Of a stretch of 64,000 nucleotides of DNA, positions 11,621 to 22,064 are shown in pieces (the first letter of the stretch is position 1; the number at the start of each line of letters is the position of its first letter). The notes below the pieces were generated by a model. The model was given only the letters and a program-made list of their open reading frames with translations, had not been told where the DNA came from and did no database searches. The DNA is taken from positions 1,612,001-1,676,000 of the forward strand of contig JARUPY010000079.1 of NCBI GenBank assembly GCA_029817715.1, in the 5' to 3' direction. The DNA comes from Melastoma dodecandrum (lineage: Eukaryota > Streptophyta > Magnoliopsida > Myrtales > Melastomataceae). A program made the translations under genes and the position numbers.

Positions 11621-12282
11621 AGCCCCTTCCTCTCGGTACACAGGAAAAATAGCAAATCAAATTAGGTCGATTATCAACGACTAAACGAACTCAGGTTTGT
11701 CGTCTACTTTCTGAATACAAACTGTTTTTCCTATTTCTTCTTCTCGATCCTTCAGACCCAAAACCAACAACAAAAACAACGCCCCACAAAAATCATCTCT
11801 GCAAGAAAGCCGTCGTGCCGACCACCGACCCCAATCAGGAGTCCCCGTCAGGACTCCCGATTGCGAATTAATCTCGATTTCCTGGACAATCAAGAGGCTC
11901 AACCCAATCACAATCACCACTAACGAAAACCCCTTCCTCCTTCCCCACCACCTCCGTCCGGAACTTCCCCAAGACCCCGAATTTCCGCCCCTACCGCATC
12001 TCCTCCGCCCACACGATCAGATCCAGAGGTGGCGGCAGTACGCGTTTCTTCGACGAGACCGTCAAGAACGCTCGACCGACGAGCCTCCTGACCACCGGAG
12101 ATACCGGCGGAGGCCGCCTCCTCTTCCTCCTACTCCTCCCGTAGCAGATCGCTCGTTGTTGCTCCACGATCGACGAACATTGAGGGACGAAATAGAAAAA
12201 TAAGTCAGTGTTCTTGGCGGGATCATCGGCGATAGGACGTAGGTAAGGTTTTCCCAGTGGACGTTTGGAATGGTTTGCGGGA
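11621..12282. other. GC-rich upstream region, no assigned gene
   Basis: A C/G-rich stretch at 11930-12150 has open frames on both strands but no family I recognise. A plus-strand frame (NFPKTPNFRPYRISSAHTI) looks like a plastid-type transit sequence and could be a stray first exon. That is only an impression. Confidence 0.25.
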
Positions 12283-12310
12283 TTATAAAATAGGAGTAGA
12301 CGCCACGTGG
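12283..12310 (+). promoter_or_regulatory. TATA-like box and perfect G-box upstream of the RING/GPI2 unit
   Basis: TTATAAAAT lies at 12283-12291 and the palindromic G-box CCACGTGG at 12303-12310, some 23 bases before the ATG at 12333. G-boxes are bound by bZIP and bHLH factors. The G-box sits downstream of the TATA-like motif, so the TATA assignment is tentative. Confidence 0.45.
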
Positions 12311-12332
12311 ATATCAAACTTTTAATTCGATC

Positions 12333-12756
12333 ATGAACGGCTCCACCGACGTCGGCCCCGCGGCGAACGGTGGCTCGTCCGCCTGTTGTTCTTGCCCGAT
12401 CTGCCTCTCCCCCATCGATCCCCCTTCAAGAATCGTTCCTCGATCGCTGCTTCCGTAAGATTCCCCCCGTCCTTCCCCTCTCTCTCTCTCCCTCTATTTC
12501 CTTTTCTAGGGTTTAAATAAAATTTTCCTCCCCTGTTTTCGGATTTTTGGGTGGAATCCTCATTGAATAGCGATGAGTATGGCTGGTTAGGGTTTTTCTC
12601 TCGTGGAATTTGGAGGAGTTGGTTGTAGATGATTGATGGAGCTGTTATTATGGTTTGCTCTGACCATGGAAACCTGTTCAAACTGACATGGGCTCGTCTT
12701 CCGTCGCTGCAGATAAGTTCTGTTACAATTGCATTACCTATATCACATTGTGTTGA
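12333..12756 (+). pseudogene. 5' end of a RING-finger E3 ligase gene, frameshifted and fused to GPI2
   Basis: Exon 1 (12333-12454) encodes a short Gly/Ser-rich start and then CPICLSPID, the first Cys pair of a C3HC4-type RING. After a run of five C at 12420-12424 the homology moves to another frame and reads ESFLDRCF. A canonical GT donor (12455) and CAG acceptor (12710-12712) join it to exon 2, which supplies HKFCYNCI, the next RING ligands across the splice site. Homology then stops after about 20 bases, and the frame ends at TGA 12754-12756. RING proteins recruit ubiquitin-loaded E2 enzymes, but this piece lacks the last Cys pair. The TGA overlaps the GPI2 ATG by one base. The one-base excess could be a sequencing error. 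Confidence 0.75.
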
Positions 12757-13712
12757 TGCGGCCAACGGGAAGTGCAGCTGAAGGCAGCTCAGTCTTGATG
12801 GATATTGACAGGGGTCAGGAAATCCCCGCCGATCAGAGACCTAAATGGAGAAAAGTCGCTTATGGAGGGATGCAACCGGGGTATGATGACAGTTATACTG
12901 ACGACTCGTTTCTTGAGGATATGGTGATGAATGCCAATGTAGTCAAACGCGATATGGTGAAGGTGATGCTGGACTCGGTCGCCATATCTCAGTACTTGTC
13001 GATCGTGGCCTTGGTTGGTGTTGTCTGGACATACTCTCTCCAGTCTAGGCTCGATCCGAAAACCGTTCTGGTTATCGACGCTGGACTGCTACTGTCAGGC
13101 TTCTTAATTCTCCTGCTAACAGAGAAAATGATTTCTGTCAGTCTTCTCATCCATTATCTCCTCAATGTTAGCTTTTTTGCTACTGGATTATACATGCTGG
13201 CACCTATTTATAAGACGCTTACAAGATCCATTAGCTCCGACTCTATCTGGGTTGTAGCTGTGGGGCTGCTTATTGTCCACTTGTTTTTACATGATTACTC
13301 TCAGTGCACCGTCAGAGCCCCCGGAACGTGGAGAAAACCGACGCTGACGAGTTGCATCTCGCTGAATGCCTCGATCATCGCATCCGTCTTTGTGGCTTCT
13401 CGTCTACCATCGTGGGGTGACGTGTTTGCGATGATGCTGTTCTCCCTCCTTGTCTTCCTGTTTGCCCCCCTCGTCACCTTTTGCATCAAGAAGTACTCGT
13501 TCCGGTTGTACATCTTGTTCTCGGTTCTGCTGATGTGCTACAGTTTGGCTCTAGTTTATAGGTTGCATACCGTGCTTTTTGCGGGGCTGTTAGGATTAAT
13601 GGTTTTCATTACGGTGGTCTGTCCTTACTGGTTGCTAAGGATGCAGGAGTACAAGTTCGAGATTAATGGGCCATGGGATGAGGCCAAGCTTTGTTTTGAC
13701 ATAACAGATTAA
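12756..13712 (+). CDS. GPI2: GPI2/PIG-C, subunit of GPI N-acetylglucosaminyltransferase
   Basis: PIG-C is part of the ER-membrane complex that transfers GlcNAc to phosphatidylinositol, the first step of GPI-anchor synthesis. From the ATG at 12756 the protein has 318 residues; a second ATG at 12798 (MDIDRGQ) is closer to the start of other plant proteins and may be the true one. Family signatures are clear: [16 protein letters not shown] and [12 protein letters not shown] near the N-terminus, [11 protein letters not shown] in the middle, and [20 protein letters not shown] close to the end. About eight hydrophobic segments fit a polytopic ER protein. The frame is intact with no introns. Its 5' flank is a RING-gene fragment whose exon 2 runs into this frame, so the two probably share a promoter and leader. 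Confidence 0.94.
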   Translation: MRPTGSAAEGSSVLMDIDRGQEIPADQRPKWRKVAYGGMQPGYDDSYTDDSFLEDMVMNANVVKRDMVKVMLDSVAISQYLSIVALVGVVWTYSLQSRLDPKTVLVIDAGLLLSGFLILLLTEKMISVSLLIHYLLNVSFFATGLYMLAPIYKTLTRSISSDSIWVVAVGLLIVHLFLHDYSQCTVRAPGTWRKPTLTSCISLNASIIASVFVASRLPSWGDVFAMMLFSLLVFLFAPLVTFCIKKYSFRLYILFSVLLMCYSLALVYRLHTVLFAGLLGLMVFITVVCPYWLLRMQEYKFEINGPWDEAKLCFDITD

Positions 13713-14121
13713 TGGCATAACTATTTATGAGCAACATGAGGCAGGTTGAGTTGTTTCTTGGTCTCACTGGCACTGCAATTTTCTTGGCTGGAACAGTAAA
13801 GCGAGATTATCCTCTATAATGCCCTGTTTGCGAAAAAGCTGTGGCAGTGGGCTATTTAGATATGAGTGTAATGTATAGACTTTTGGAATTGTATGGTTAA
13901 GCAATCTACGGTTGAGGATTACCGGAAGTTATAAACTGCTGCCTTAAGTACTGCAAGGGAAACATCCAATGCCGGATTGGGGTTCTGTCAACTGTTGCTA
14001 AGTCAATTTCTGTGGCTATTGCGTTAGGACATGCTTTCTGAAGCAAGACTAGACGACACATTGTCGCTTTGATAAAAAGATTTCTGATCTCCATTGATGT
14101 TTAACAAAATTATTCTTGAAA
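13713..14121 (+). other. Probable 3' UTR of GPI2 and spacer
   Basis: No coding similarity was seen. The unit should end within this AT-rich stretch, but no single polyadenylation signal stands out. Confidence 0.35.
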
Positions 14122-14190
14122 GGTGGACAGATGAACTCTTCAGCTAGGCAGGCCTTTGCACCACACGTGATTACTGTCAGACCAGGAGAG
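14122..14190 (+). pseudogene. Single exon fragment of an AHL (AT-hook/PPC) gene
   Basis: The translation contains MNSSARQAFAPHVITVRPGE, matching the start of the PPC domain of AHL nuclear proteins, in which (F/A)xPHVIxVxxGE is the hallmark. AHLs bind AT-rich DNA through AT-hooks and form trimers through PPC. The piece ends at a GT donor (14191) exactly where intron-bearing AHL genes have an exon boundary. I find no AT-hook or downstream PPC exon nearby, so it looks like an isolated fragment, with the usual Trp before MNSS changed to Gln. Confidence 0.65.
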
Positions 14191-15098
14191 GTATACTTCG
14201 TCTTCTTGGGACTGCATCGACCAAGATTCTCTCAATTACGAACGTGTGTTGTTGCTCATCATGGTCGTGATTTGGTCTTTTTGTCTTTACTTATGACTAT
14301 GTATTGTTTCTCTTCCTGTCAACCGTCTTCTATAATATCATCATCAACATTTATTTATTTTTTTGCTCTACCATTTTTTTATTAGTCTTTCATTTGCAGG
14401 GTCGTGATTGTTCGTGAGAAGCTGGAAAGATGTTTCTTTTATACAAGTCATCTGAGTAGGGATGTTCTTGACCTATAGATGTCACATGTGCGCAGTTATA
14501 CATTAAGTTAAATTTTAAGATACTTATTTTAATGGCTTTGTTAAAATAATTTTAGAAATTTTAATGTATTTTATTATTTTCGGGAGAATATTTTGTATGG
14601 ATAGAAAATCTTAGAGAACGCAATAAAATCCTCGAGAATCAATATTATGTAACAAAAATATTAGAGACCCCTCCCTGTATGATATAATTTTAGACAACCA
14701 AATCCCGGAGAACCTCGATAGATGCACCTCCGCTACCTCTTCTCCTATCCTATTCCACTGGCATGCCCACTTCGGCTCCTCCGCTGTCTCATCATCGGGG
14801 CTACCTCCTCTTCCTCAGCCATGGCAGACTACGACTCCTCTTCGCGGCACCACAGGCTTCAGCAGACCTCGATGTCCAGCAGACAGTCAAGGAGCATCGT
14901 GGGCACAAATCAAGTTAAAATGGCGAGATTTGAGAATTCTACCTTACCAACTATCTCAGGTACCAGAGGATTGACCCACAAACCCGACTCGATCTGCAAA
15001 ACAGGCACATGCATCTGGCCGGACAAGAGAATTGTCAAATCAAAGATAGAAATCCCTTTGATCGATCAAGACCCTAGCGGTGAAAAAGAGCAGTTTAC
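14191..15098. other. No recognised gene
   Basis: 14470-14700 is AT-rich. A plus-strand open frame at 14722-15102 (Ser-rich, 126 codons) has no family I recognise and overlaps the end of the OBAP1 fragment on the other strand. It could be chance. Confidence 0.3.
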
Positions 15099-15470
15099 CT
15101 AATAAGCATGCGAATGCCAGTGCTTCTGTTCCTCAGCTGGCAGGGCCACGAAGATCCCGTCCGAGACTATGTACTCCACCCCTACACCAGACCTGTACCT
15201 CTAGAATCTCGATCAAAAGGAATCTCAGGAAAGGCCGCAAGAACCAAACGGAACGAGAATAATTCAACGATAAGGCGGCCAGAGGAGTCATCAGAATCAT
15301 AAACTGCAAACTGGAGGAAGTCCTGGTGGAGCCTGGCCACATAGTGATGGGTCTCGATCTGCCGGGTCATGTCGTGGCTGTACAGCTCGAACGTGCTGCT
15401 CGAACCACTTTATGGGCTTGAGCGACCGCAGCATGGACGCGCCCTTGTCGAGCACAGTCTGGCCTGCAGC
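15099..15470 (-). pseudogene. OBAP1-like (oil body-associated protein) fragment
   Basis: Minus-strand exons read TVLDKGASMLRSLKPIK, then in a second frame ELYSHDMTRQIETHHYVARL, DFLQFAVYDSDDSSGRLI, and after an apparent intron (about 15268-15178) [11 protein letters not shown] and [11 protein letters not shown]. These are consecutive segments of the OBAP1 family, small proteins linked to seed oil bodies. Damage: a deletion with frameshift near 15385, a donor that reads GTTGAA after a shifted exon end, and the codon after HSHAY changed to TAG (15099-15101) right at a GTAAAC donor. The fragment begins at CTGCAG (15464-15469), where PUB17-like sequence stops. The rest of the gene is absent. Confidence 0.8.
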
Positions 15471-15756
15471 AAGTATAGGTCCTTGAAGCAGAGGACGGCC
15501 GTTGAAGGCAGCGACTTGGAGCCCCCCACTCATTCAAGCTCTCAATAAGGACGCAGAAGAATTCCACCTTTCGCAAGAGCGACTGCGAATTCATCCTCTG
15601 GAAGCGGAGGGCACTGCTGGGGAACCCGGAGACCAGCTCGCGTGACAAGAAGGCAAGGACGTGAAGGAGGGCAATGTCACCGAGATCAACTGGAGCTATG
15701 AACGCCTCCAGGCAAGGAGACTGCTGCCTCCTCGTGGACGCGAAAATATCCGCAAG
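15464..15756 (-). pseudogene. PUB17/PUB16-like U-box ligase, N-terminal fragment
   Basis: Reading leftward, RRQQSPCLEAFIAPVDLGD, FQRMNSQSLLRKVEFFCVL and, after a small frame change near 15510, LPSTAVLCFKDLYLL are the first part of the U-box N-terminal domain of PUB16/PUB17. This protein is an E3 ubiquitin ligase with ARM repeats that acts in plant immunity signalling. The U-box and ARM repeats are missing. The homology stops in the middle of an exon at CTGCAG, where OBAP1-like sequence takes over on the same strand. The start codon region reads Leu rather than Met. Upstream sequence (15757-15939) is open but not recognised. Confidence 0.8.
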
Positions 15757-16383
15757 AAGCTCAACGACCACCCGCAGCAAAATACTCTGCCCCGTGAGGA
15801 GGGAAGTAAAAAATATGAGATCTGATCTTCCGCCATCCTCGTAGGAGTTGTTTGCTGAATCAAGAACTGGGAAAGCGTAAAGATACTCGTTCAAGAAAAA
15901 TCCTTTTTCACTCAAATGACTTGGACGGATGGAGTCCAAAGCATTTGCTCAAGATGATCATCAATCAATGAATGTTCAACTAAATGTCAAAGTAGAAATC
16001 TTGATTGTTTTGGGTCCCAATTACTTACAACTAAGGAGATTTCCTTGCCTAAATTTTCTGGGCTGGCTTTCTATCTGGGCCAAGGCCCATCCAAAATTAT
16101 TATTATTATTATTATTATTTAAATAATCATAATTAAAACTAATATCCTTTTACGCATTCTAAAATTTTCTATTATAAACATAAATAACCAAAATTTAGTT
16201 TCAAAAGTATAATTTTGTAATATATATATGTATGTATAGAATAATAAATAAAATTATCATAATTTTCAAATAACAAACTCGAAAATATTTCTTTCTCTCT
16301 CTTTTTTTTTATTTCAAATAGTAATCATTTTTAAAAAATTTACAATATAATTTTTAATTATAAAAATAAATTCTTTTTAAAGT
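15757..16383. other. AT-rich spacer with an (ATT)n microsatellite
   Basis: An (ATT)8 tract lies at 16096-16119. From 16130 to 16380 the sequence is strongly AT-rich with no coding signal. It forms the boundary between the gene-fragment cluster and the pararetrovirus-like block. Confidence 0.5.
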
Positions 16384-17616
16384 TTAAGGCCTTCTATAAT
16401 TTTGCTTGGATTTTTTTTTATTGCAAATGAAACATTTGGAGGATTTGGAGGACTTCTTTCCGAATGTCCTTTTCTTTCTCAAATAGTGCTTCCATCTCTT
16501 CAGAGGAGTCCTGTATTGTCTATACCTTTGACTGAACCGTTGAATCTGTCTCCTTCTACTAAGCTTACGCTTTCCAGGTTTAGGGCCTGTAAATCCTGAA
16601 CAATCACACAAGTCTTGTTTTGTGCACTTAATTTTGTACTTTGTCGACTTGTTTTGGCAAATTGCATTTAGTCTCTTGTCTTGTTTGAGGAATCCTCGAA
16701 TGATCTCTCTTCTTTGACATAATTCATTAAGAGCTAGATGAATCTCTTGTTGTATCTGTCCCACTGTGAGATCAGCAATCTTCAAATTTTTGTTAGTCAA
16801 TTATTTCTCAACCATTGAGGATATCGACGAAGGTATTGAAGATAAAAATACTGGCTTTAATGAATCATCACCTCCAAGGTTTATAAACAAGTGTAAAAGC
16901 TTCTGATAGTGTCTGTCAAGATCTTTCAGTTTGTATGAACAACACTTTCTATGAAAAAATTCTATTTTTTTTCTTCTAAGATGTTAGTGGAACTTCCAAT
17001 AAAATGTGTATAAAGATTACCTATAAAATCCTGAAGGGGAAGGCTCATCATTTGTAATTGAGTTGCTTCTGGAAACAATCTCCACCAAATTAGGAATGTT
17101 CCTGTAAACCTGGATGTTAGGTCTGCAAGGATGTCAGATGTAGAAAAAACTATCAATCTCTTATGCAAACACCAAGCGTATAAGGAATGTCATCAAAGGT
17201 AATCTTCAAGTTAAGATTTCCTTCACTTGATTTCAACCGGGGCCTCTGTCTTTCTACAGATTGATCTGAAAAACTTTCATCTATGGGTTCATCAATTATA
17301 GGTCCTTGTTCACCTCTGTCTGCCATTAAGATCTGAGGTGAATCTTCTGAATCTTCAGATAAACTCTCATTGTCTATTCTGGATTTATCTGCCATTAAAA
17401 TATGTAGATAATTCTCAAAGTAGTGTCTAATAACAGAGTCCCTTTCATCTGTTGAATTCTGAGAAACATAATCATTGGATTCTGGTTCTGAATAATTCTC
17501 AGAGGTGTAGAAGCTGATGAATCATTTAATAAAACTGAAGCAAGGGATGATGTTACCCATTTTGGTACTGACTCCGTGGGGTTTTCCTTGGACTGAGTTT
17601 CCCTTTCCTTTATCAT
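16384..17616 (-). pseudogene. Caulimovirid coat protein region with degenerate zinc knuckle
   Basis: The central part (about 17170-16800, across two frames) contains DLTSRFTGTF, WWRLFP and a DRHYQKL block, typical of the caulimovirid capsid core. The 3' part (16800-16384) is Lys/Arg-rich and ends in CFICNKKKSK, which has the first CxxC of a CCHC knuckle but lacks the GHxxxxC half. The frame stops there. At least two frameshifts are visible. Confidence 0.75.
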
Positions 17617-17754
17617 GAGTTGAGGAGTCGGAGGGGTTGGACTTGGAGATCTGTATTGTGAAGATCTATATTTCGACGAAGGTCTTTTCTCCGAAGAGCT
17701 TTCTTGTTTCTTTTTTCCTTCACGTATTTCTTCACGTCGTCGGTCTTTCCGCTG

Positions 17755-18435
17755 CTATTCTCGTATCAAATTTCTTAATTCAGCTACATCCTTTTTGCCT
17801 GGTTCTCCAAAAAGGTTGTGTCCTATGACCTGTACTTGGGAAAGAGACTGCACAATTGGTCTTCCAAAGTTCAAGAAATCTGAATCGTTAGATCTTGTTC
17901 TTCCAAAATTCAAGAAATCTGAAGGATTTGGTTTTTTGGGAATTTCCACTTCCCTATCCTCAATTATCTTAATTTGTCTTTTAAGCTTTGCTATTTCAGC
18001 ATCTGGGTCAGATCTGAAGTATGAGGGAAATCTACCCTTTTTATAATTATCTAACCTTTTCTGGAGGGATTGTAATACCTCATGAGTTTTATTGTGCTGA
18101 TCTGCTAGCTTTTCATGTATGCACTTTTCTGTTCCCTGTAGATGATCCTGCACAGAGCTTATCTTATGACAAATGGTATTTAACACTGAATTCTGAGCTA
18201 GTGCGTTCTGGCTCTGCCAGTTGAGAACTGTCTCAGTAATGTTGTTGCGCACTGGATGACCATTTCTGTCAAGCTCTGCGGGAATAGGGATTTTTGCAGA
18301 ATAGCGAACGTTATCAATAGTATGTTCATCAACATGAGGAAAGTTAAAACCTATGTGGCCCATCATCATTACGCTGGGTACTAGCGTTGTAGGCTCTTGT
18401 TTCTTTCTAAGAGCTTCCTGAGTGCAAGAGGTCAT
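17755..18435 (-). pseudogene. Linker region of the pararetroviral polyprotein, coiled-coil
   Basis: The open segment shares the register of the movement-protein region. Heptad-like stretches around 18200-17990 (HEVLQSLQKRLDNYKK, IAKLKRQIKIIED) suggest a coiled coil, as in virion-associated regions. The motif DSDFLNFGR occurs in two adjacent copies (SDFLNFGRTR and SDFLNFGRP), a small internal duplication. No known enzyme. Confidence 0.6.
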
Positions 18436-18537
18436 TAGGCACTATGGTCCAATTGTTGGGACTGGTGATATTGTTGGAGTAGATAGTAGTGCTTCTTGGG
18501 AACTAGAAATTACCTGTTGAGATGAATTTTTCTTTTG

Positions 18538-19870
18538 CTATTTAAGAATACTCTGATAGCAAGGTAATACCTTAGATGGTTTCTTTAATGGCCTCTTTCT
18601 TCTAGCCATGTCTATCAAATACTGCCAATCACCATAGCTTTCTTGGTGGGATGTAACTCTCATAACAGGCGTCTGGCCTGGCTCATCCTCTTCGTCACTG
18701 TCACTGTCTGACTCAGGAAGATTTCGTGATCGATAGGTTGATCTTTTCTTCTTTGCAGAATAATCATCTTCTTCCGGTTTTTCATAGCAACCGCAATTGC
18801 ATGCATCCCAATAACAGTGGTTTGAATGGAGATCCTTGAAGAAATAGACTTCTTTTCCCTGTCCATCAAAAGAGTAAATAATCTTATTTAGGGAGTTAGG
18901 CTTCTTACGTCTTGGCACTGGTTGAATCATAAACATTGTTGGGAAGAGGGATGGCGTGGTTGCATCTTTTTCGTGAGACTTGTCAAATTTGATCGTCACA
19001 GATTCATCATTTTCTTTGATGAACCTTGATTCTGTAGACTGGATTGGTCTAACATGTTGCTGGAGCTGTTCGTAATTCGTCACCCACTTTTCTGGAATGA
19101 GCTTGAGTAACTCATTCTTTGGGATCTGTCTAGGTATGTGCAAATACGTAGGAGTGCTCGGGTGATGATAATCAGCTGTAATCATTAAAGCATCGTTAGA
19201 TTCGTCAGGAACTTTAAGATCCAGTACATGGTTCTGTACTCTGTAGGACATCTGATAGTGCAGGGTAGCATCTATCGAGTTTGGATCTTGCTGAGGTCCA
19301 CATATCTGTAACTGTACTTGCAAGGCTATTAATAATTTAGGATCTTGTAGAGACATGCAGAAGTTAGGATATAAAGTAACAAATATTGTTCATGCATTCA
19401 AGGTGGTCTCAATAGTCCCTATGCAAGCATGTTGATACTCAACAAACCTTGTGTCCAGTAAGGCCATTCTTGCAGTTACTGGCAGACCTTTTCTGCGATG
19501 GTATGTCAAGGCTAGTCTGATGGCTCCAAAATGAAGGTGCGTGTAGCCTTTCTTGGACCATTGCCGTGGAAAATCTGTAGGCTTGATGTTGATTAAACTT
19601 GCTGGCTTGGATGTATTCAAGAATTGAGGATGCGGGTTGGCGTATGAGTGATCTGATGCGTTGGATGGGGCTTGCTGACGGCTGTCTGAAGGCTGTGTAC
19701 GGATTGAGCAAAGGGATGGTGGTGTCGGTGATTTGATTGTTATCTGAAATATTTTGGTGAGAAATTTCATATAAACAATCTAACCGGGAGGATATGGATT
19801 TGCGAAATGAGGGGTTGGTGTCTAGAGTAACAGGTACACTAAGAACTATTGGGTTATCTATGGGTGTCAA
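18538..19870 (-). pseudogene. Caulimovirid movement protein region, broken
   Basis: The N-terminal part has two overlapping open frames (19870-19439 and 19770-19390). The recognisable one carries QWSKKGYTHLHFGAIRLAL, typical of the 30K-superfamily movement protein of caulimovirids, which gates plasmodesmata. A TGA about 12 codons before the next ATG (19356) splits the domain; the second half continues with MSLQDPKLLIALQVQL and LHYQMSYRVQNH. A Cys-rich, acidic stretch (about 18700-18830) follows. Confidence 0.8.
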
Positions 19871-20415
19871 GGCAAGGCAATAATCTTTGGTAGGGCACTT
19901 AGTCTCTCTCTGAAAAAGACAAGAAAATTACCAGGGTTCCAATATAAGCGATTTTCATAAAATATAATATAAAAGGGAATATTCACGACTAGAAGTTATT
20001 ATTCATATTAACCGGCCCCAATATCACCTCCACCAAAAAGAAGAAAAAAAAAATCTTTGAAAATTCGATTTTATATTATTGGTAAGTTTTAGGAATTTGT
20101 TAGGTAAGACTTCGGATAGTACTACAATTTTCGAACCAATATATATATCTTTTGCCAAATAACAATGGGAAGTTTTATAACATAGAATATCAACAACTTG
20201 AGGTTTATTTGATTGAAAAAGTGTTGTTGATGATGACCAATTTAAATGAGTTGGGCAAAAGAAATGTAAGGACCTCCAAGTAAACAATAGTAGTCCCATA
20301 AAAAATTCTTGTGGATGAAATGCGCTTGAACTAATAGAGTAGTACCACCACAAGAGCTTTGACATGAAATAGTACTCAAAACCTAATTTCAAAATTTTCA
20401 GACAGCAAGAAAGAA
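19871..20415. other. AT-rich flank of the pararetrovirus fragment
   Basis: No gene recognised. It may be the leader of the element; a run of 11 A at 20041-20051 is the only simple feature. Confidence 0.3.
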
Positions 20416-22064
20416 AGTCATAGTAGTTTTAGGACGCAGCGGAAATATATAATAAACTTTTGTGCCCAAAATTAAAAGATCCCTCTATAAGATTTTATGA
20501 TAAACAGAAATAAAACTTACTCGGAAACTGTACCTCGATATTCCGATAAACCAAAACACGGTCGTGAACGAGCAAGAGCCCCACGTGTGACTCATCTAGC
20601 GGTATCCATGCGCACACGATCACGAACCTCTCGACGATCCTATAGATGCTAGCCTCTTGGATCGACGAAGGACTTTCAGAAGCAAAATTACTCAGACCTC
20701 TGATTTCTTTTTGGGGTTGATTTTCTTTTCAGATTCTGTCCTCTCATGACTCACGATACGCTCTATCTCCCAATCTAAGTCTTATCTGACAACGCCTCCC
20801 AATCTTGCCTTAAAAGAAAAATCTTACGTTTCATAAAATAATCCAAATGATAGTAACAGCAACCGAAAATCCACAATGATTAAATTAAATTATTTTAATA
20901 AAAAAATATTTAACCGTTAAAACAAAACGGTATATGTATGTATTAAAATAATTTGATTAAATATTACTTTCTTAAATAAAATATCCAGGATATAAAATCT
21001 AAACAATTATTAAATGTTTATTTCATATCCTTTATTTAATATAATACCACTGGAATAAATCTATATTCGTCTATTTATTTGCTTCCGATATTTCAGAATA
21101 AATTAGTAATCCAATTAATTCTAATTCTGAAATAATAAAATTATTAATTTTAGTATCCACTAAAATAATCAATAATATAATGTTCGTGTCGACGTGCTAT
21201 GCGTGCGACCCTCTAGGCCCTATACACGAAGGTAGTGTATATCCATACACAAACCAAGGTAACCGTCTAGCAACAGTTTTTAGTCCCCCAATATGTTAGG
21301 ATAATTATCATAAATCGTAAACCACTATGAACCGATTACTGTGTAATTCAATCTCTTCATCTAATCGACATCCCAATTAATTCGGCGCAAAAATACATAA
21401 TCACCAAATTAATTGTTTTACTTGATAACCAAGATATAATAATCTCACTTAAATGTAAAACATTCCTCCCATGGCTATGGATTTTAGAGTCACTAATATC
21501 TCTATCAAGTGGCCTAGATGTCAACTCTCTAATCTAAGAGAGCAATGAATCATATATTGACTCAACACTATTCTCTCTACGCTTTGTCACAAACTCAACA
21601 ATCGTATTACTCACAATCCGGTTAAAGACTGCTTTTAACGACGTCAAAGTGCGCAAACTCCACGCATAGAATAAATGAAGGTCTCAAATCAAAAGATCAG
21701 TTACACTTGTCCATAAAGAGGATTTGACCAATGATGTTCAATATGTGGTATCCTCTTAAACGGGTCGTGTCTAGTAACCCTAAACTCATGGTACCCCTAA
21801 GTATAACTTATATATATAATCCCTCGGTCTATCTTGACCTCAGTTATACTCAGCGATGATCTAGATGTCCATGTCCCCTCTATGCATCTATTCGATCACG
21901 GACTATTTCAGATTAATATACTCATTAATCTATGAGACTTTATCATTAATAATTTTACGTGCAGAAAAGTAAAATAATCAATGACAAATACTCGCCTTTA
22001 TTAATTATTTATTCACAAATACAATAAAGTGTCTTGGCACATAAGTGCACACTCTAACAAGTCA
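20416..22064 (-). mobile_element. Solo LTR with 5-bp target duplication
   Basis: The block 20421-22059 (1,639 bp) is flanked by AGTCA at 20416-20420 and again at 22060-22064. Read on the minus strand it starts TGTTAGAGTGTGCACTTATG and ends CGCTGCGTCCTAAAACTACT, which looks like a long plant LTR; the terminal CA has decayed to TA. No internal retrotransposon sequence adjoins either end, so unequal recombination between two LTRs probably left this one. TA-rich direct motifs (AATTAAT, TTATTAT) fill the centre. Confidence 0.75.

Larger units (their letters stand above)
16384..19870 (-). mobile_element. Endogenous pararetrovirus (Caulimoviridae-like) fragment: movement and coat protein region
   Basis: Four long open segments on the minus strand (19770-19390, 19356-18538, 18435-17755, 17616-17395 and again 16800-16384) lie in one register, separated by in-frame stops. 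The block 17395-16962 has moved into other registers. The order, movement protein then coat protein in one polyprotein, fits petuvirus- or florendovirus-like endogenous elements. Protease, reverse transcriptase and RNase H are not present. Integrated caulimovirids are old passenger copies in many plant genomes; this one cannot encode a virus. The genus is not resolved from what I see. Confidence 0.8.

Noticed and set aside
12331..12765. Minus-strand ORF opposite the RING exons
   Set aside because: No similarity to any family; the plus strand carries spliced RING homology.
15367..15939. A 190-aa minus-strand ORF as an intact gene
   Set aside because: Only its centre matches PUB17; it starts in unrelated sequence and ends in the wrong frame of the OBAP1 piece.
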